Source: CBDCWQ01 sp965223435 (GTDB taxonomy: Bacteria > Myxococcota > Kuafuiibacteriia > Kuafuiibacteriales > Kuafuiibacteriaceae). Taken from it: a DNA stretch of 64,000 nt. The stretch spans positions 496,001-560,000 of the forward strand of contig CBDCWQ010000020.1 of assembly GCA_965223435.1 (NCBI GenBank), given 5' to 3'. A program made the position numbers and the translations under genes. The notes under the pieces are model-generated. The model ran no database searches. It saw nothing but the letters and a program-made list of their open reading frames with translations, and had not been told where the DNA came from. This document shows positions 54,553 through 64,000 of this stretch, in pieces (within the stretch, counting starts at the first letter, position 1; each line of letters starts with the position of its first letter).

Positions 54553-57500
54553 CTAGGGGCTCTCAGGGGCCGGAAATTGCGCGATGACGCGATGGACAAA
54601 CTCTGTGGAGGGGAACTTCGATGCGGCGGTGCATGCTTGACTCGCCGCCGCGTTGAGGTCGATTTCGGGCAATACGCGGTTTTGGATGACGAACTCCGCC
54701 ATGCCCCAAAGGAGGCTTTTGTTCTCCAAAATCGCTTTGCTGAGAGGCACCGCGTTTCGCGCCAAGAACCATCCTCCTTTGAAGAGCCAAAGATAGGGCA
54801 CATGCGCTTTGACCCCGACGCCGACCCCTATTTCTCGGTAGAAGGACTTCGAGACGGGAAATCGGATGGTTTTTCCTATCGGGACCCCGCGACATTGCTC
54901 CTCACAGCCGATCTCTCCCGCAAGATGGATACCGAGTTTTGCCTTTTGGCCGATGAGTCCGACTCGGTCCCAATTGGCTTTGGTTCCGGGCGGAATCAGT
55001 TCGGGGAGCGGCGTGACACTGATCCCGGGCAACTCGCCGGACCAATACCCCGCAAACGTCGTTTTGGTTGCGCATGTCCCGTCTTCGGGCGCGGAGAAAT
55101 TGGCTTTGTTGTCGGTACACGTCTCGTGGTCGGGCTCGCATTTGCCGGTGCCAAACGCCAGCTTTTGCACCAGGGTATCGTCGTTGCAGACATGGCCGCC
55201 GTCGTCGTTGATGCTGGGGGGGTATTCCGGGTGGATGGGGCTCGACCTCACAATGCCCCCATGGGTTGATCCGAGCGGAAATACGGGGTGCTTGAATCCC
55301 TTCGGAACGATCGGGTTTGGCGCAAAATCGGAAGAACACTCACAGGAATGGGCCGCAGCCCACCGGTCCGCGGGATCAAGCTTATCGTTTTTTCTTTGCA
55401 CTTCGAATGGACCGTCGACGTCCGTCCATTTGCCCGTGGTTCGAAAGTCGATGATCTCCATGCTTGGGTTTTCAGGGGCATCACCATGGTTTTTGTTTTC
55501 GCCGAATTTGGAGCTCCTTTTCAGGTAGGTGGTGCGTCCGTCTCCCAGGGTGCAGGCCAACCTCTCTTGGTACAAAACGTCGGTTCCCGTATGGTCATAG
55601 AAGTTTCTGAGAAGGGCCCGGTCAGGATCGTATTTTGCCGCCCAGAACGCGGGCTTTCGTCCGACTCTTAGTCGTGCCTTTGCTTGCCACTGGGCTCGGC
55701 AGCCACAGTGTGGCTGGGTGTTTTCCTTGGAGCATTCTGCGTCACACGCCGGCTCACCCGTGCTTGGGCTGGGCGCAGGACAGGACGGAGCGTTGGTGAG
55801 GATCGCATCGATTTCCATCATCATCTTCGACGATGGGCTTCCATCTCGGCAGATCCGCACGAATCGCGTTGCCCTCGGTAGTTTGAACGCGTAGGTTCGG
55901 TACTCAAGCGATAAGGTTTGCGTTTCGCCTGCTTTTTGGAACCAATCGTTGTTTCCGAGGCCGGAAGCAAAAAAGACCGAAAAATCAAGCGGCTCAAGGC
56001 ATGTGTCCCGGTTGTAAGGAAAGCATCCGAGGTCTTCCGGACGGGCACCATCGCATGGCGCGGCGCTTTGTCGCGCATGCACGAGGAGGTGTCCGTCGAA
56101 ACCGTCACGAAGGTGGGCTGTGGCACACATGGAGACCAGGGTTCCCTTAATCTTTTCGGTTGTGGCGCGGCCGTGCCTCCCTCCGAGGCCGATGGATTGG
56201 CCGTTGTGAGGGACGCCAGGCACGTTTTTCCTTGGTTCTCCTTGGGTGCACGCATTGCCCCTTCCGTAAAAGCTTACTTCCTTAGGGAACCCAGGTTGAG
56301 GAGGAGGTGATGGTGGAATGGGGCTCATCGGTGGGGCCTTTGTGGTGTAGAACTCCGCTATCCAGTCCCAGAGTTTCTTCTGTGTTGTGTGTCCCATCGA
56401 AGACCAGTCATAGATGGCTTGTTGCGAAAAATGCGGCACGGAAAACCGGAGTGAATCCGCCGCAATCTCTTTGATTCCTGTCTCCGGATCGTGGGTGTCG
56501 TCGGCAAGAAAAACAGCGTATTCTTCTAAACCCGATCTCGCGCCCAGCAATCTTGAGGACATGGTGACCGCGAGAGGTTTTTGGAAAGTCATCGATGGCT
56601 CCATGTGAATCAGTTGAACCAGCCCTTTCTGAAAGATGTTTTTGCCGTTGATTGTGGCTTGGGCTGGGTTTGCTTCGAATTCGAATGTGACCTCCGTGTC
56701 GGAAGAAACGGCGCCCAACGGCACGTCGATTATGAAGCCCTTGCAAGGCTCTGCTCGGCGTCCGGAGCGAAGAACGGCGTTCATGATGGTGCCTTTTTTG
56801 CAGAATGGGGGTGGATTCAGCTCGGTTGTCATATCCTCCAGCGTAAGGGCGTTCAACATCACTGGGAGCTTGCTCCCCTTTGCTTTTCGTAGGGTGACGT
56901 CGAGCACATCGGATGCCTTCTTTGCGTCGAAGAATACGGTCAGTACAACGCCCTGTTCGCCGCCAGGAACCGAGGCGAGGTCGAACAAATCTAGCTCGGT
57001 CACTACCGGCCGACCTTCCACAAGAACGTCCATGGTTCTTGCATTGTCGACACCCTTCTTGTGGATCTCGTGCCAAATGAGCTGCAACTTGTACCGGTGT
57101 CCCTGTTGAAGCCCCCCAAGCTTAAGGTCTGGGCTTGGCTTGAGCGAGTAACCCACAGACCCCATGATCTGCTCCTCAAAGGTATTGTCCTCCCGGGCGG
57201 GTCCGTAGTCGGGCTTGGTTCCTTTCGCCCATATCCTGTCGAAGGAGTGACTAAAATCGGCGCCGACATCGGAGGCCGGTCGGAAGGTGGCGTTCCCCAT
57301 CTTCGTTTGTCCGGTTCCGCCCATGTTGACCGCGTAAACAAAGTCACCCTCTAAATCCAAGCCGCGGTCGCTGTCTGGTCCGGTGAACCCGGTTATAGGG
57401 TTGGTGACATCTTCCAGGGTCAATGCATTCAGCATGGGGACAAGGTCGCTCGAGCTGTTTTTGGCGATTCGAATGTCCAGCGTGTCGTTTTCGCGTTCAG

Positions 57501-59241
57501 CGTGAAAAAAGACAGTTAACACGACGCCACGATTCCCTTTGGGCCGTGATTGGTGATCCGCCAGATTAAGGTTGTCAAAGAGGAGTTCGTCTTCAACGTA
57601 GACGTCCATCACCCGCACCTTTTTTGCGGCCGAATTGTTGATCGCGTGCCACAGAAGCTGGAGCTTGTACCGGCGGCCTTTCTGTAACCCGCCCATTGCG
57701 ATGGCAGCCTCTTTGCCGCCGGCGGGGTAGCGAACGCGTTGCATGATGTGGTTCGCAAGAATCTTGTCTTTCGCACTGGAACCGTAATTTGGCTTTGCGC
57801 CTTTGGTCCAACTCTTGTTGAGGGTATGGGAAAAATGCTCGCCGGAGCCCGAAACGGTCGTGAAGGCGGCATCACGCACTTTGAACTCGGTCGCCCCTCC
57901 CATATTGACTGCGTAGACAAAGTCTCCGTCCAAATCGAGGCCTTCCCCAGCGTCCGCGCCCGTAAACGACCGGATTGGCCCCGTGACGTCTTCTAGGGTG
58001 AGCGCGTTCAACGTGGGTACGAAGCGACTCGAACGGTCCTTTTTGATCCGGATGTCAAGAACATCATTCCCCACTTCAGCCTCGAAGAATACGGTCAGTA
58101 CGACGCCCTGATGACCGGCCGCCTGGGAGCCATGGTCCGCGAGGTCAAGGTCGTCTACAACAAGCCTATTTTCCACAAAAACGTCCATGACTCGAGTCCC
58201 CTTGGATGCGGCTTTTTCAACCTCATGCCAAATAAGCTGCAACTTGTACCGACTCCCGGTTCGAAGCCCCCCCATCCGGATAAAAGCGCTCGAAGAGCCG
58301 CTAGGATATGCCACCGGCTGCATAATATGTTCTTCAAGAATGTCGTCTTCTTCGGTCGCTCCGTATTCGGGCTTTTTCCCACGGGTCCAGACGCCCTTGA
58401 AGGAATCTTCAAAATGAGGCCCAGCACTCGACTGGCTTGTGAATGTTGCGTCTCGGATATGGGTGTTGGCGGTCCCGCCCATATTGACGGCGTAGACAAA
58501 GTCTCCGTCCAAGTCGAGGCCCTGATGGGGTTGTGCGCCATTAAACACGGTGACCGAGTCGGTGACATCTTCTACGGTTAACGCACTTAGAAAGGGTGCA
58601 AGGCGACTGGAACGGTCCTTTACGATTCGAACATCGAGGCTATCGTTTTTCTGTTGGGCCTCGAAGTATACGGTGAGCACAATGCCCTTGTCAGTACCAG
58701 GCCTGGAACCGTGGTCGAACAAATCAAGGTTGTCCACAACGAGTTGGTTTTCCACAAAAATATCCATGACCCGCATGTTGTCGGTCCCGGACTTGTGGGT
58801 TTCATGCCACAAGAGTTGCAGTTTGTACCGGCGTCCTCTTTGAAGGGCGCCGAGCTGCACACTCCCTGTTCGTTTGGTTGTGTACCGAACAACGCTCATA
58901 ACATCCTGCGCCAGCGCATTGTCTTCAGCCGTGGCGCCATACTCTATTTTGGGTTCTTTTTTCCAGGTGCGGTTGAAGGACTGCGTGAAATGTTCTGCTG
59001 CGTCCGTGCTGGGCGTAAATAGGGCATCGCCAATCTTGGACTCTTTGGACCCACCCATATTGACGGCATGGACAAAGTGACCATTCAGGTCGAGGCCTTC
59101 GCCAACCTGAGCACCCGTGAAGGTTTTCATGTCGATTTCTAGGGGCGCAGTGGTTGAAGTGTCGGCATCCAGTGCGCCCTGACGACAACTCGTGACCAAA
59201 AGGCAGAGTGGATACAAGAAGCAAATGTTGTTCTTAAGCAT
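54553..59241 (-). CDS. Lipoprotein with four malectin-like repeats and ZU5-like module
   Basis: The ATG at 59241 has GGGGAA about 8 bases upstream and starts a lipoprotein signal (CFLYPLCLLVTSC, Cys19). The frame is open further upstream but has no signal there. Residues about 35-810 are four repeats of 192-193 residues with F(T/N)GAxxxxGLDLxGxFVYAVNM, LGxLxxGxRYKLQLxWHE, TRVMDVFVE and LxALTxEDVT. This pattern is like malectin or related carbohydrate-binding beta-sandwiches. From about residue 830 a ZU5-like domain (GFIIDVPLGAV ... SVPHFSQQAIYDWS) and a Cys-containing beta domain (GHLLVHARQS, RFVRICRDGSPS, MEIDAILT) match the C-terminal part of the beta-helix lipoprotein at 14489. The final about 350 residues are Cys-rich and unrecognised. 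Glycan binding at the cell surface is inferred. Confidence 0.85.
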   Translation of the reverse strand: MLKNNICFLYPLCLLVTSCRQGALDADTSTTAPLEIDMKTFTGAQVGEGLDLNGHFVHAVNMGGSKESKIGDALFTPSTDAAEHFTQSFNRTWKKEPKIEYGATAEDNALAQDVMSVVRYTTKRTGSVQLGALQRGRRYKLQLLWHETHKSGTDNMRVMDIFVENQLVVDNLDLFDHGSRPGTDKGIVLTVYFEAQQKNDSLDVRIVKDRSSRLAPFLSALTVEDVTDSVTVFNGAQPHQGLDLDGDFVYAVNMGGTANTHIRDATFTSQSSAGPHFEDSFKGVWTRGKKPEYGATEEDDILEEHIMQPVAYPSGSSSAFIRMGGLRTGSRYKLQLIWHEVEKAASKGTRVMDVFVENRLVVDDLDLADHGSQAAGHQGVVLTVFFEAEVGNDVLDIRIKKDRSSRFVPTLNALTLEDVTGPIRSFTGADAGEGLDLDGDFVYAVNMGGATEFKVRDAAFTTVSGSGEHFSHTLNKSWTKGAKPNYGSSAKDKILANHIMQRVRYPAGGKEAAIAMGGLQKGRRYKLQLLWHAINNSAAKKVRVMDVYVEDELLFDNLNLADHQSRPKGNRGVVLTVFFHAERENDTLDIRIAKNSSSDLVPMLNALTLEDVTNPITGFTGPDSDRGLDLEGDFVYAVNMGGTGQTKMGNATFRPASDVGADFSHSFDRIWAKGTKPDYGPAREDNTFEEQIMGSVGYSLKPSPDLKLGGLQQGHRYKLQLIWHEIHKKGVDNARTMDVLVEGRPVVTELDLFDLASVPGGEQGVVLTVFFDAKKASDVLDVTLRKAKGSKLPVMLNALTLEDMTTELNPPPFCKKGTIMNAVLRSGRRAEPCKGFIIDVPLGAVSSDTEVTFEFEANPAQATINGKNIFQKGLVQLIHMEPSMTFQKPLAVTMSSRLLGARSGLEEYAVFLADDTHDPETGIKEIAADSLRFSVPHFSQQAIYDWSSMGHTTQKKLWDWIAEFYTTKAPPMSPIPPSPPPQPGFPKEVSFYGRGNACTQGEPRKNVPGVPHNGQSIGLGGRHGRATTEKIKGTLVSMCATAHLRDGFDGHLLVHARQSAAPCDGARPEDLGCFPYNRDTCLEPLDFSVFFASGLGNNDWFQKAGETQTLSLEYRTYAFKLPRATRFVRICRDGSPSSKMMMEIDAILTNAPSCPAPSPSTGEPACDAECSKENTQPHCGCRAQWQAKARLRVGRKPAFWAAKYDPDRALLRNFYDHTGTDVLYQERLACTLGDGRTTYLKRSSKFGENKNHGDAPENPSMEIIDFRTTGKWTDVDGPFEVQRKNDKLDPADRWAAAHSCECSSDFAPNPIVPKGFKHPVFPLGSTHGGIVRSSPIHPEYPPSINDDGGHVCNDDTLVQKLAFGTGKCEPDHETCTDNKANFSAPEDGTCATKTTFAGYWSGELPGISVTPLPELIPPGTKANWDRVGLIGQKAKLGIHLAGEIGCEEQCRGVPIGKTIRFPVSKSFYREIGVGVGVKAHVPYLWLFKGGWFLARNAVPLSKAILENKSLLWGMAEFVIQNRVLPEIDLNAAASQACTAASKFPSTEFVHRVIAQFPAPESP
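56830..59130 (-). repeat. Four tandem coding repeats of 576-579 bp
   Basis: The conserved stretch encoding VNMGG starts (plus-strand cccat(a/g)ttga) at 59054, 58478, 57899 and 57320, giving periods of 576, 579 and 579 bases. All periods are multiples of three. Copies share block-like identity but are more diverged than copies 1 and 2 of the beta-helix gene. Confidence 0.8.
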
Positions 59242-59559
59242 GGTAAGTTCCCCAGCGCTTTTCGCCTTCGCAGTCGGCCGGAAGGCGAAATCAATGTTTG
59301 CGGAAAAGAAAATGGCGATACGGGGTTCGTCTGCAATATTGATTCCATGCGACATGAGGCCGAGGTTGACCGGTAAAGCTGGAGCGTGTCTTGAAATGAG
59401 GTTCGCTCCGCACCCCACAATGGCTCTGAACGACACACTCTGTGATCTACACCTCGGCTTACGTGTATTGCATCCAAGGGGAGGCAAAGAGAGACCCCAA
59501 TTTTGCTGTGCTCCGGCTCACAGTCTACGGATCGTAGCCGCGGTTTGCGGGGCGCCCGG
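59242..59559. other. Intergenic region upstream of the malectin-like lipoprotein
   Basis: These 318 bases lie between the stop of the topoisomerase-helicase gene and the start of the lipoprotein gene, both on the minus strand. The region should hold the lipoprotein promoter. I see no clear promoter, operator or strong terminator; CCGC-GGTTT-GCGG near 59538-59550 is a minor hairpin. The open minus frame across it has no family similarity. Confidence 0.4.
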
Positions 59560-62500
59560 TTAGGTGGTGAGCGTTCTCATGACTTTTAGGATGTCATTGC
59601 CGAAGCGTTTAGCTTTGGCTTCACCGATGCCTTCTACGCGAAGAAGTTCGTCTTTGTTCGTGGGGCGCAGCTTGAGTAGGCTCTGGATGGTCTTGTCGGC
59701 GAAGACGACGTAGGGAGGCATCCCCAGTTCGCGGGCCTGGTCATTGCGCCAGCCGCGAAGGACCTCAAAGTGCTCGCGATCTCGGCCCTTGAGCTTTGGT
59801 GAGATCGTGGGTTTCTTTGATTTTTTCCGAGTAGCGTCCCGCTTACGTCGCGTTTCCTTCGCTGGGGCTTGTGGTAGAGCGACGCTGGAGTCGGCTATGG
59901 TCAGTTTGTCCGGGCAAGTTGCTTGACCGGTCTTGGTGAGACTTACCTTGGTGAAAACGATTTCGCGCCCATTTTTTTCGAAGGTGGCGGCCTCGGTTCG
60001 AACCAAGCCGGAGCGGGCGAGGGCGCCCAGCAGCATTTCGAAGTCGGCGCGTTCGAGCTGGTTTTCCACGGTTTGGCGAAAGAGCATCCCGGTTGCAATC
60101 TTTCTATTGGGAGGAATGCCACGGAGGATCTCGTGAGCTGCCCGTAGCTCTTGCTCGGTTGCCGGTCGAAAGTTTTGGAGCAGGCTGGCTTCGGGCGCGC
60201 ATGCATCACAGATACCGCATGCGTGGCCCGCATCATCCCTGTCGCCAAAGTGCTGAATCAGTTGCAACATGGTGCAGCCATGGGCGCCGGTGAGGCGTGT
60301 CATGTGGCCCAGGGCCGCCTGTTTGTGGGATCTTTGGGCCCGATAGGCGCGTTTGTAGGCGTGGTCGCTGTTGGCGATGACGACGTCATCTTCGATACGA
60401 ACCCCGTTGTGAATCAGGAGCTTCTCTAGGGCGACATCGAAGGGGTCAGGCTGGTGTTCGCGTCGCCGCGTTGACTCGCCAAGATTCACTTTTTGTCGCA
60501 GACGCTCGATGGACGTCCCCCCGCGGTCGATGGCCTGGTGGATGCGCTCCAAGACGCCAAGCTCTGGGTAGTCTCGTTCGAAGAACGTTTTGTGAAGCCG
60601 GACATCGACAAAGCTGTGTAAGAGAACGGCGCGTGAGGGGAGGCCATCACGACCCGCGCGCCCGATTTCTTGATAGTAACCCTCGACGCTGCCCGGTAAA
60701 CCGGTGTGAATGACGGTACGCACGTTGGGTTTGTCTACGCCCATCCCGAACGCGATGGTGGCGACGATGACTTCGAGGTGTCCTTCGATGAATCGATTTT
60801 GGATGCGGTCTCGATATGCGGTCTCAAGTCCGGCGTGATAGGCGGCTGATGGGAAATCGTTTTCAAGCTGTTCTTTGGTCTCCTCGGCGCTTTTTCTGGT
60901 CGGCGCGTAGACGATGGCGGGCCTGCGAGCGGGATCTGCAAGGATTTTCTTTACGGCCCCGATGCGGTTTTTGGGCGGCAAACTGACCATTTCGATGCCA
61001 ATATTCGAACGGCGAAAACCGTGTATGAATCTTTGGCAGCGTTTGAGTCCAAGCTGCTGAACGATGTCGTCTTGCACTTCTTTGGTGGCGGTGGCGGTCA
61101 AGGCGATGACGGGCGCCGACGGGAATCTCGAAATGTGGTCCTTGAGTTGACGATAGTCTGGTCTGAAGTCGTGGCCCCACTGTGAAATACAGTGGGCTTC
61201 ATCCACCGCGACGAGGTCGGGTGGAGTCCTCTGGAGCCAGTCGCGAAAGCGCTTCACTCGGAATCGCTCGGGCGCGACAAAAAGGTAGTTCAGACGCCCC
61301 CCGGCCCAAAGGGTGCTCGCGGTCCGGGATTCGGCGAAACTTCTGCCCGAGTGAATGCGGTCTGCTTGGAGTCCCGCCTGATTCAATTTGTCGACCTGGT
61401 CCTCCATGAGCGCGATCAAGGGGCTGATGACCAGCGTTTGACCCCGCGCGAGTCCTGGCAGCTGGTAGCACAACGATTTTCCGGCGCCGGTGGGCATGAC
61501 CAGCAGGACATCGTTTCCTCGAGCGGCGGCTTCGCACACGCGGCGTTGATAGGGCCGGAAGCGCTCAAAGCCGAAAGCGTCTCTGAGAATCGTGTCCAGG
61601 GTGGCGCTCGAAGCCGGCGAGCCCGTGGCGGACGGTATACCAAAGATGGGTCCCCCACGGGTTGTGGGGGGCAGGTTCGGTCCACGGTGGGGGTCGTCGT
61701 CGAATTGCATCCACGGGGGTGGTTCCTCGGGGGCTGGGGGAACACCGTGTTGCTCTTTTGGGGGCTGCCCTGCTTGAACCCATGGGGGCTCCTCGAGGGC
61801 CGCCGGGTTCTCCTCGGCGTGAACCCACGCTTGTCGCTCGGTTGCCGGTGGAAGGGCGCCTTGGTCGGGCGGGGCCTGATTCGCAGGGACCCGCGCTGGG
61901 GGTGTGAACGATGTGGCCAACACTTCTTGAAGGACCTGGGTCACGTAGGTTTCGACATCGCTCAAAAAGGCGTCGAGCTTCTCTTCGCGTCGCTCCACTC
62001 GCCTGAGTCGTTGTTCCCACCTCCCGGTCATGGCCACGTCCTTGACGCTCGGATGAACGAGCCCTATCAGGCGAAATCCTTTCTCGGTGGCCACCAGACT
62101 CTTACCCTGACGCTCGATATACCCGCGCTGAATGAGGGTTTCGATGGTCGCGGCGCGCGTCGCTGGCGTACCCAGCCCGCAATCGCGCATGGCATCAAAA
62201 AGGGCCTCGTCATCGAGCGTTCGGCCGGCCGTTTCCATTGCGCTCAGAAGCGCGGCATCGGTCAGGTGTTTTGGAGGCTGCGTCGTTTTATCTTCGCTTC
62301 GGGCATTTTGGGGCAACACGGTTTGGTGGGGGCGGAGGACCGGCAGGCTTCGCTCTTCGGACTTTTGTTTTTTTGGGGACTTCTTTTTGCTGGGGGAGGG
62401 GTCGAGACACTTCCAGCCCTCCTCGACCACGACGACGCCCTTGGAGCGAAAACGATCAATCAGGGCGTCCGGGTCTGCCAACTGCAGCCGGGGGGGATTG

Positions 62501-63843
62501 ATGATGGCGGTGACGACGTGGGTGTAAGCCCTGATGTGGTCGTCATGCCAAGCGCTGAGGAGGCGGCGGCAAGCCAAATCATAGATGCGCTCTTCGTCCG
62601 CGGTCAGCGTCACCCGCGTGGGATCGGTTGTGGTCGGGATGATGGCGTGGTGGTCTTGGAGTTTGGTGTCGTCGGTGTACCTTCGCCCCAGGGGCTGTCC
62701 GGTTCGGTGGTGGACTTGGTTGGGATAGCGGTTCTTGATATGGCCGAGGATGGGCGGCAGCGTTTTTTCTACCGCCTTGGATAGATGGCGGCAGTCGGTC
62801 CTCGGATAGGAAAGGAGCTTTTTGTCCTGGTAGAGTCGCTGCGCGATTTCGAGCGTCTTATTGGCTGAAAAGCCGAAAAGGCGGTTGGCGTGTCGTTGGA
62901 GCTCATTCAGATCGTAGAGCTTCGGGGGCGGCAGGCGTTTTTTCTCTTCGCGGATCTGTTCGACCTCACCACGGCCGGTTTTGGCCCGGGCCAAAATCGC
63001 TGCAATTTCTGGGGCATTTTTTGGCAAGCGGCTTGTGGTGCGGTCTTCGGGCTTACTGGGCGCATCCGCGGGGGCGGAGGGCTGCTGGGCGCCTGAAGCT
63101 TGGCTTGGTGTCTTGGGGCCGTGGTAGACGCCGTCATAGCGTGGTGAGGCCTCCGCCTGTCGGGGGTCCTTGCCTTGTACCAAAAACGTGGCGCGGATCT
63201 CCGTGTATTCTTCAGGCACAAAGTCTCGGATCGCTTGGTCGCGGTCGACGATCATGGCGAGGGTTGGGGTCTGAACGCGGCCTACAGAGAACTTTCCGTC
63301 GCAGGCCAGAGAATAGGCGCGCGAGAAGTTGAGACCGACGAGCCAGTCTGCGCGACTGCGACCGCGCGCGTTGTCGGCCAGTCCATCAAAATCGGACGAC
63401 GGTTTGAGGCTTTGAAAACCGTCTCGGATCGCTTGGGGGGTCAATGAGGAGATCCAAAGTCGCATGACCGGTAGACGCGCGCCCACCGACTCGTAGATGT
63501 AGCGGAAGATCAGTTCACCTTCGCGTCCGGCATCGGTTGCGCAGACGATTTGCTTGGCGGTTCGTGCGTGAAGGACCTTTTTTACGATCTCAAATTGTTT
63601 GCGGGTCTTTTCATAAATCGTGAGCGGCCATTGGTTCGGCAGCATGGGAAGGCGGCCGAGATCCCAGACGCGCCATGCGGGATCGATTTCGTGGGGTTGA
63701 GCGAGGGCTACGAGGTGCCCGACGGCCCAGGTGACCGCGTAGCCGCCCCCGTGCAAGAAACCGTCGCCTCTTTGATGCGCCCCAAGTACGCGAGCAATGT
63801 CGCGGGCAACACTCGGTTTTTCGGCCAAGACGATCGTAGTCAT
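59560..63843 (-). CDS. topB-recQ: DNA topoisomerase III-RecQ helicase fusion
   Basis: The ATG at 63843 has GAAGGG a few bases upstream. Residues 1 to about 620 are a type IA topoisomerase III: TOPRIM start TTIVLAEKPSVARDIA, acidic CATDAGREGELIFRYI, then KFSVGRVQTPTLAMIVDRD and catalytic Tyr346 in LLSYPRTDCRHL. A Pro/Glu-rich linker (about 640-735) leads to RecQ. This has FGFERFRPYQ (motif 0), PTGAGKSLCYQLPG (Lys789), DEAHCISQWGHDFRP (Asp881), ALTATAT, ATIAFGMGVDKPNVR and QEIGRAGRDG. The RecQ Zn site CGICDAC, a winged-helix region and a C-terminal HRDC-like domain (LRGWRNDQARELGMPPYVVF ... RVEGIGEAKAKRFG) follow. RecQ and Topo III normally act as separate partners that decatenate or dissolve recombination intermediates. 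Here they are one 1427-residue protein. All motifs look intact. Confidence 0.95.
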   Translation of the reverse strand: MTTIVLAEKPSVARDIARVLGAHQRGDGFLHGGGYAVTWAVGHLVALAQPHEIDPAWRVWDLGRLPMLPNQWPLTIYEKTRKQFEIVKKVLHARTAKQIVCATDAGREGELIFRYIYESVGARLPVMRLWISSLTPQAIRDGFQSLKPSSDFDGLADNARGRSRADWLVGLNFSRAYSLACDGKFSVGRVQTPTLAMIVDRDQAIRDFVPEEYTEIRATFLVQGKDPRQAEASPRYDGVYHGPKTPSQASGAQQPSAPADAPSKPEDRTTSRLPKNAPEIAAILARAKTGRGEVEQIREEKKRLPPPKLYDLNELQRHANRLFGFSANKTLEIAQRLYQDKKLLSYPRTDCRHLSKAVEKTLPPILGHIKNRYPNQVHHRTGQPLGRRYTDDTKLQDHHAIIPTTTDPTRVTLTADEERIYDLACRRLLSAWHDDHIRAYTHVVTAIINPPRLQLADPDALIDRFRSKGVVVVEEGWKCLDPSPSKKKSPKKQKSEERSLPVLRPHQTVLPQNARSEDKTTQPPKHLTDAALLSAMETAGRTLDDEALFDAMRDCGLGTPATRAATIETLIQRGYIERQGKSLVATEKGFRLIGLVHPSVKDVAMTGRWEQRLRRVERREEKLDAFLSDVETYVTQVLQEVLATSFTPPARVPANQAPPDQGALPPATERQAWVHAEENPAALEEPPWVQAGQPPKEQHGVPPAPEEPPPWMQFDDDPHRGPNLPPTTRGGPIFGIPSATGSPASSATLDTILRDAFGFERFRPYQRRVCEAAARGNDVLLVMPTGAGKSLCYQLPGLARGQTLVISPLIALMEDQVDKLNQAGLQADRIHSGRSFAESRTASTLWAGGRLNYLFVAPERFRVKRFRDWLQRTPPDLVAVDEAHCISQWGHDFRPDYRQLKDHISRFPSAPVIALTATATKEVQDDIVQQLGLKRCQRFIHGFRRSNIGIEMVSLPPKNRIGAVKKILADPARRPAIVYAPTRKSAEETKEQLENDFPSAAYHAGLETAYRDRIQNRFIEGHLEVIVATIAFGMGVDKPNVRTVIHTGLPGSVEGYYQEIGRAGRDGLPSRAVLLHSFVDVRLHKTFFERDYPELGVLERIHQAIDRGGTSIERLRQKVNLGESTRRREHQPDPFDVALEKLLIHNGVRIEDDVVIANSDHAYKRAYRAQRSHKQAALGHMTRLTGAHGCTMLQLIQHFGDRDDAGHACGICDACAPEASLLQNFRPATEQELRAAHEILRGIPPNRKIATGMLFRQTVENQLERADFEMLLGALARSGLVRTEAATFEKNGREIVFTKVSLTKTGQATCPDKLTIADSSVALPQAPAKETRRKRDATRKKSKKPTISPKLKGRDREHFEVLRGWRNDQARELGMPPYVVFADKTIQSLLKLRPTNKDELLRVEGIGEAKAKRFGNDILKVMRTLTT

Positions 63844-63893
63844 GACCCTTCGGGATTAACACAAGCTGCACCCGGTAGACGACCCCATTTCGT

Positions 63894-64000
63894 TCAGTTG
63901 AAGCGGCGCGACAACCCGAAACAGGCAAGGCCGACAACCATGCCTGGGACCACTTCGTAGATGGCCCCGTGAAGGCCAAGCCCAAAGCGCCAGAAGATGG
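63894..64000 (-). CDS. Sodium:solute symporter, C-terminal end only
   Basis: The minus frame enters from the right edge and stops at TGA 63894-63896. It reads IFWRFGLGLHGAIYEVVPGM, then VVGLACFGLSRRFN. The G-x-(I/L)YE-(V/I)-(V/I)PG motif followed by a last hydrophobic segment is the end of SSS-family (PutP-like) sodium symporters. Only 35 codons are inside the window, so substrate cannot be inferred. The topoisomerase-RecQ gene begins 50 bases downstream on the same strand. Confidence 0.6.
   Translation of the reverse strand, partial: IFWRFGLGLHGAIYEVVPGMVVGLACFGLSRRFN

Noticed and set aside
61192..62784. 530-codon plus-strand ORF
   Set aside because: It lies entirely antisense to the topoisomerase III-RecQ gene. 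Its composition follows the high-GC antisense bias, and there is no ribosome binding site or family similarity.
1..64000. CRISPR arrays, rRNA genes, tRNA genes, prophage or conjugation modules
   Set aside because: I looked for short regularly spaced direct repeats, rRNA signatures, tRNA folds and phage structural or relaxase genes and saw none. The regular repeats present are coding repeats of surface proteins.

Overview
The window looks like chromosomal DNA of a Myxococcota-type bacterium, possibly Bradymonadia. The taxonomy is inferred from gene content, not from a marker gene. The clues are very large secreted multi-domain proteins and lipoproteins, EGF-like modules, LRRs, FG-GAP and pre-peptidase C-terminal (PPC) repeats, a Ser/Thr kinase relic with an HRDVTP catalytic loop, high GC and frequent TTG/GTG starts.

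Layout. Positions 2-6239 hold two secreted-protein genes on +: the 3' part of a PPC-repeat protein, and an LRR/EGF protein. Positions 6270-9830 are a graveyard of mobile-element and other fragments (a possible Rhs tail, two IS91 pieces, an IS110 transposase killed by one base, an IS3 tail, a truncated FN3 lipoprotein). Positions 10108-18493 carry two divergent lipoprotein genes: an FG-GAP/carbohydrate-binding protein with a CxxCH site, and a triple beta-helix protein. Positions 19005-42650 hold two giant secreted paralogues of about 3670 and 3079 residues that point away from each other. Between them lie a pseudogene of a third copy, a YD-repeat scrap and an IS91 relic. A broken Ser/Thr kinase follows (42908-44084). 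Next come two TPR/DUF3857/transglutaminase-like genes overlapping by 7 bases (44295-52009), then an EI24/CysZ-like membrane protein and glutamate-cysteine ligase on +. A structured inverted-repeat element sits at 54408-54550. It is followed by a lipoprotein with four malectin-like repeats, a topoisomerase III-RecQ fusion, and the 3' end of a sodium:solute symporter at the right edge.

Most interesting. The giant paralogues share a long secreted platform: a GWNL-type N-terminal domain, FN3 and Asp-box beta-propeller-like regions, and a helical toroid-like region. Their C-terminal parts differ. One carries plant-type LRRs and a tail with weak ADP-ribosyltransferase-like motifs, the other an unrelated tail. 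This resembles the architecture of polymorphic effectors and has no assigned function that I know of. A second mix-and-match family is visible: the beta-helix lipoprotein (14489) and the malectin-like lipoprotein (54553) share one C-terminal ZU5-like module behind unrelated repeats. The coupled transglutaminase pair combines an apparently intact enzyme with a copy that has lost all three catalytic residues. The Topo III-RecQ fusion joins the two activities of double-Holliday-junction dissolution in one polypeptide.
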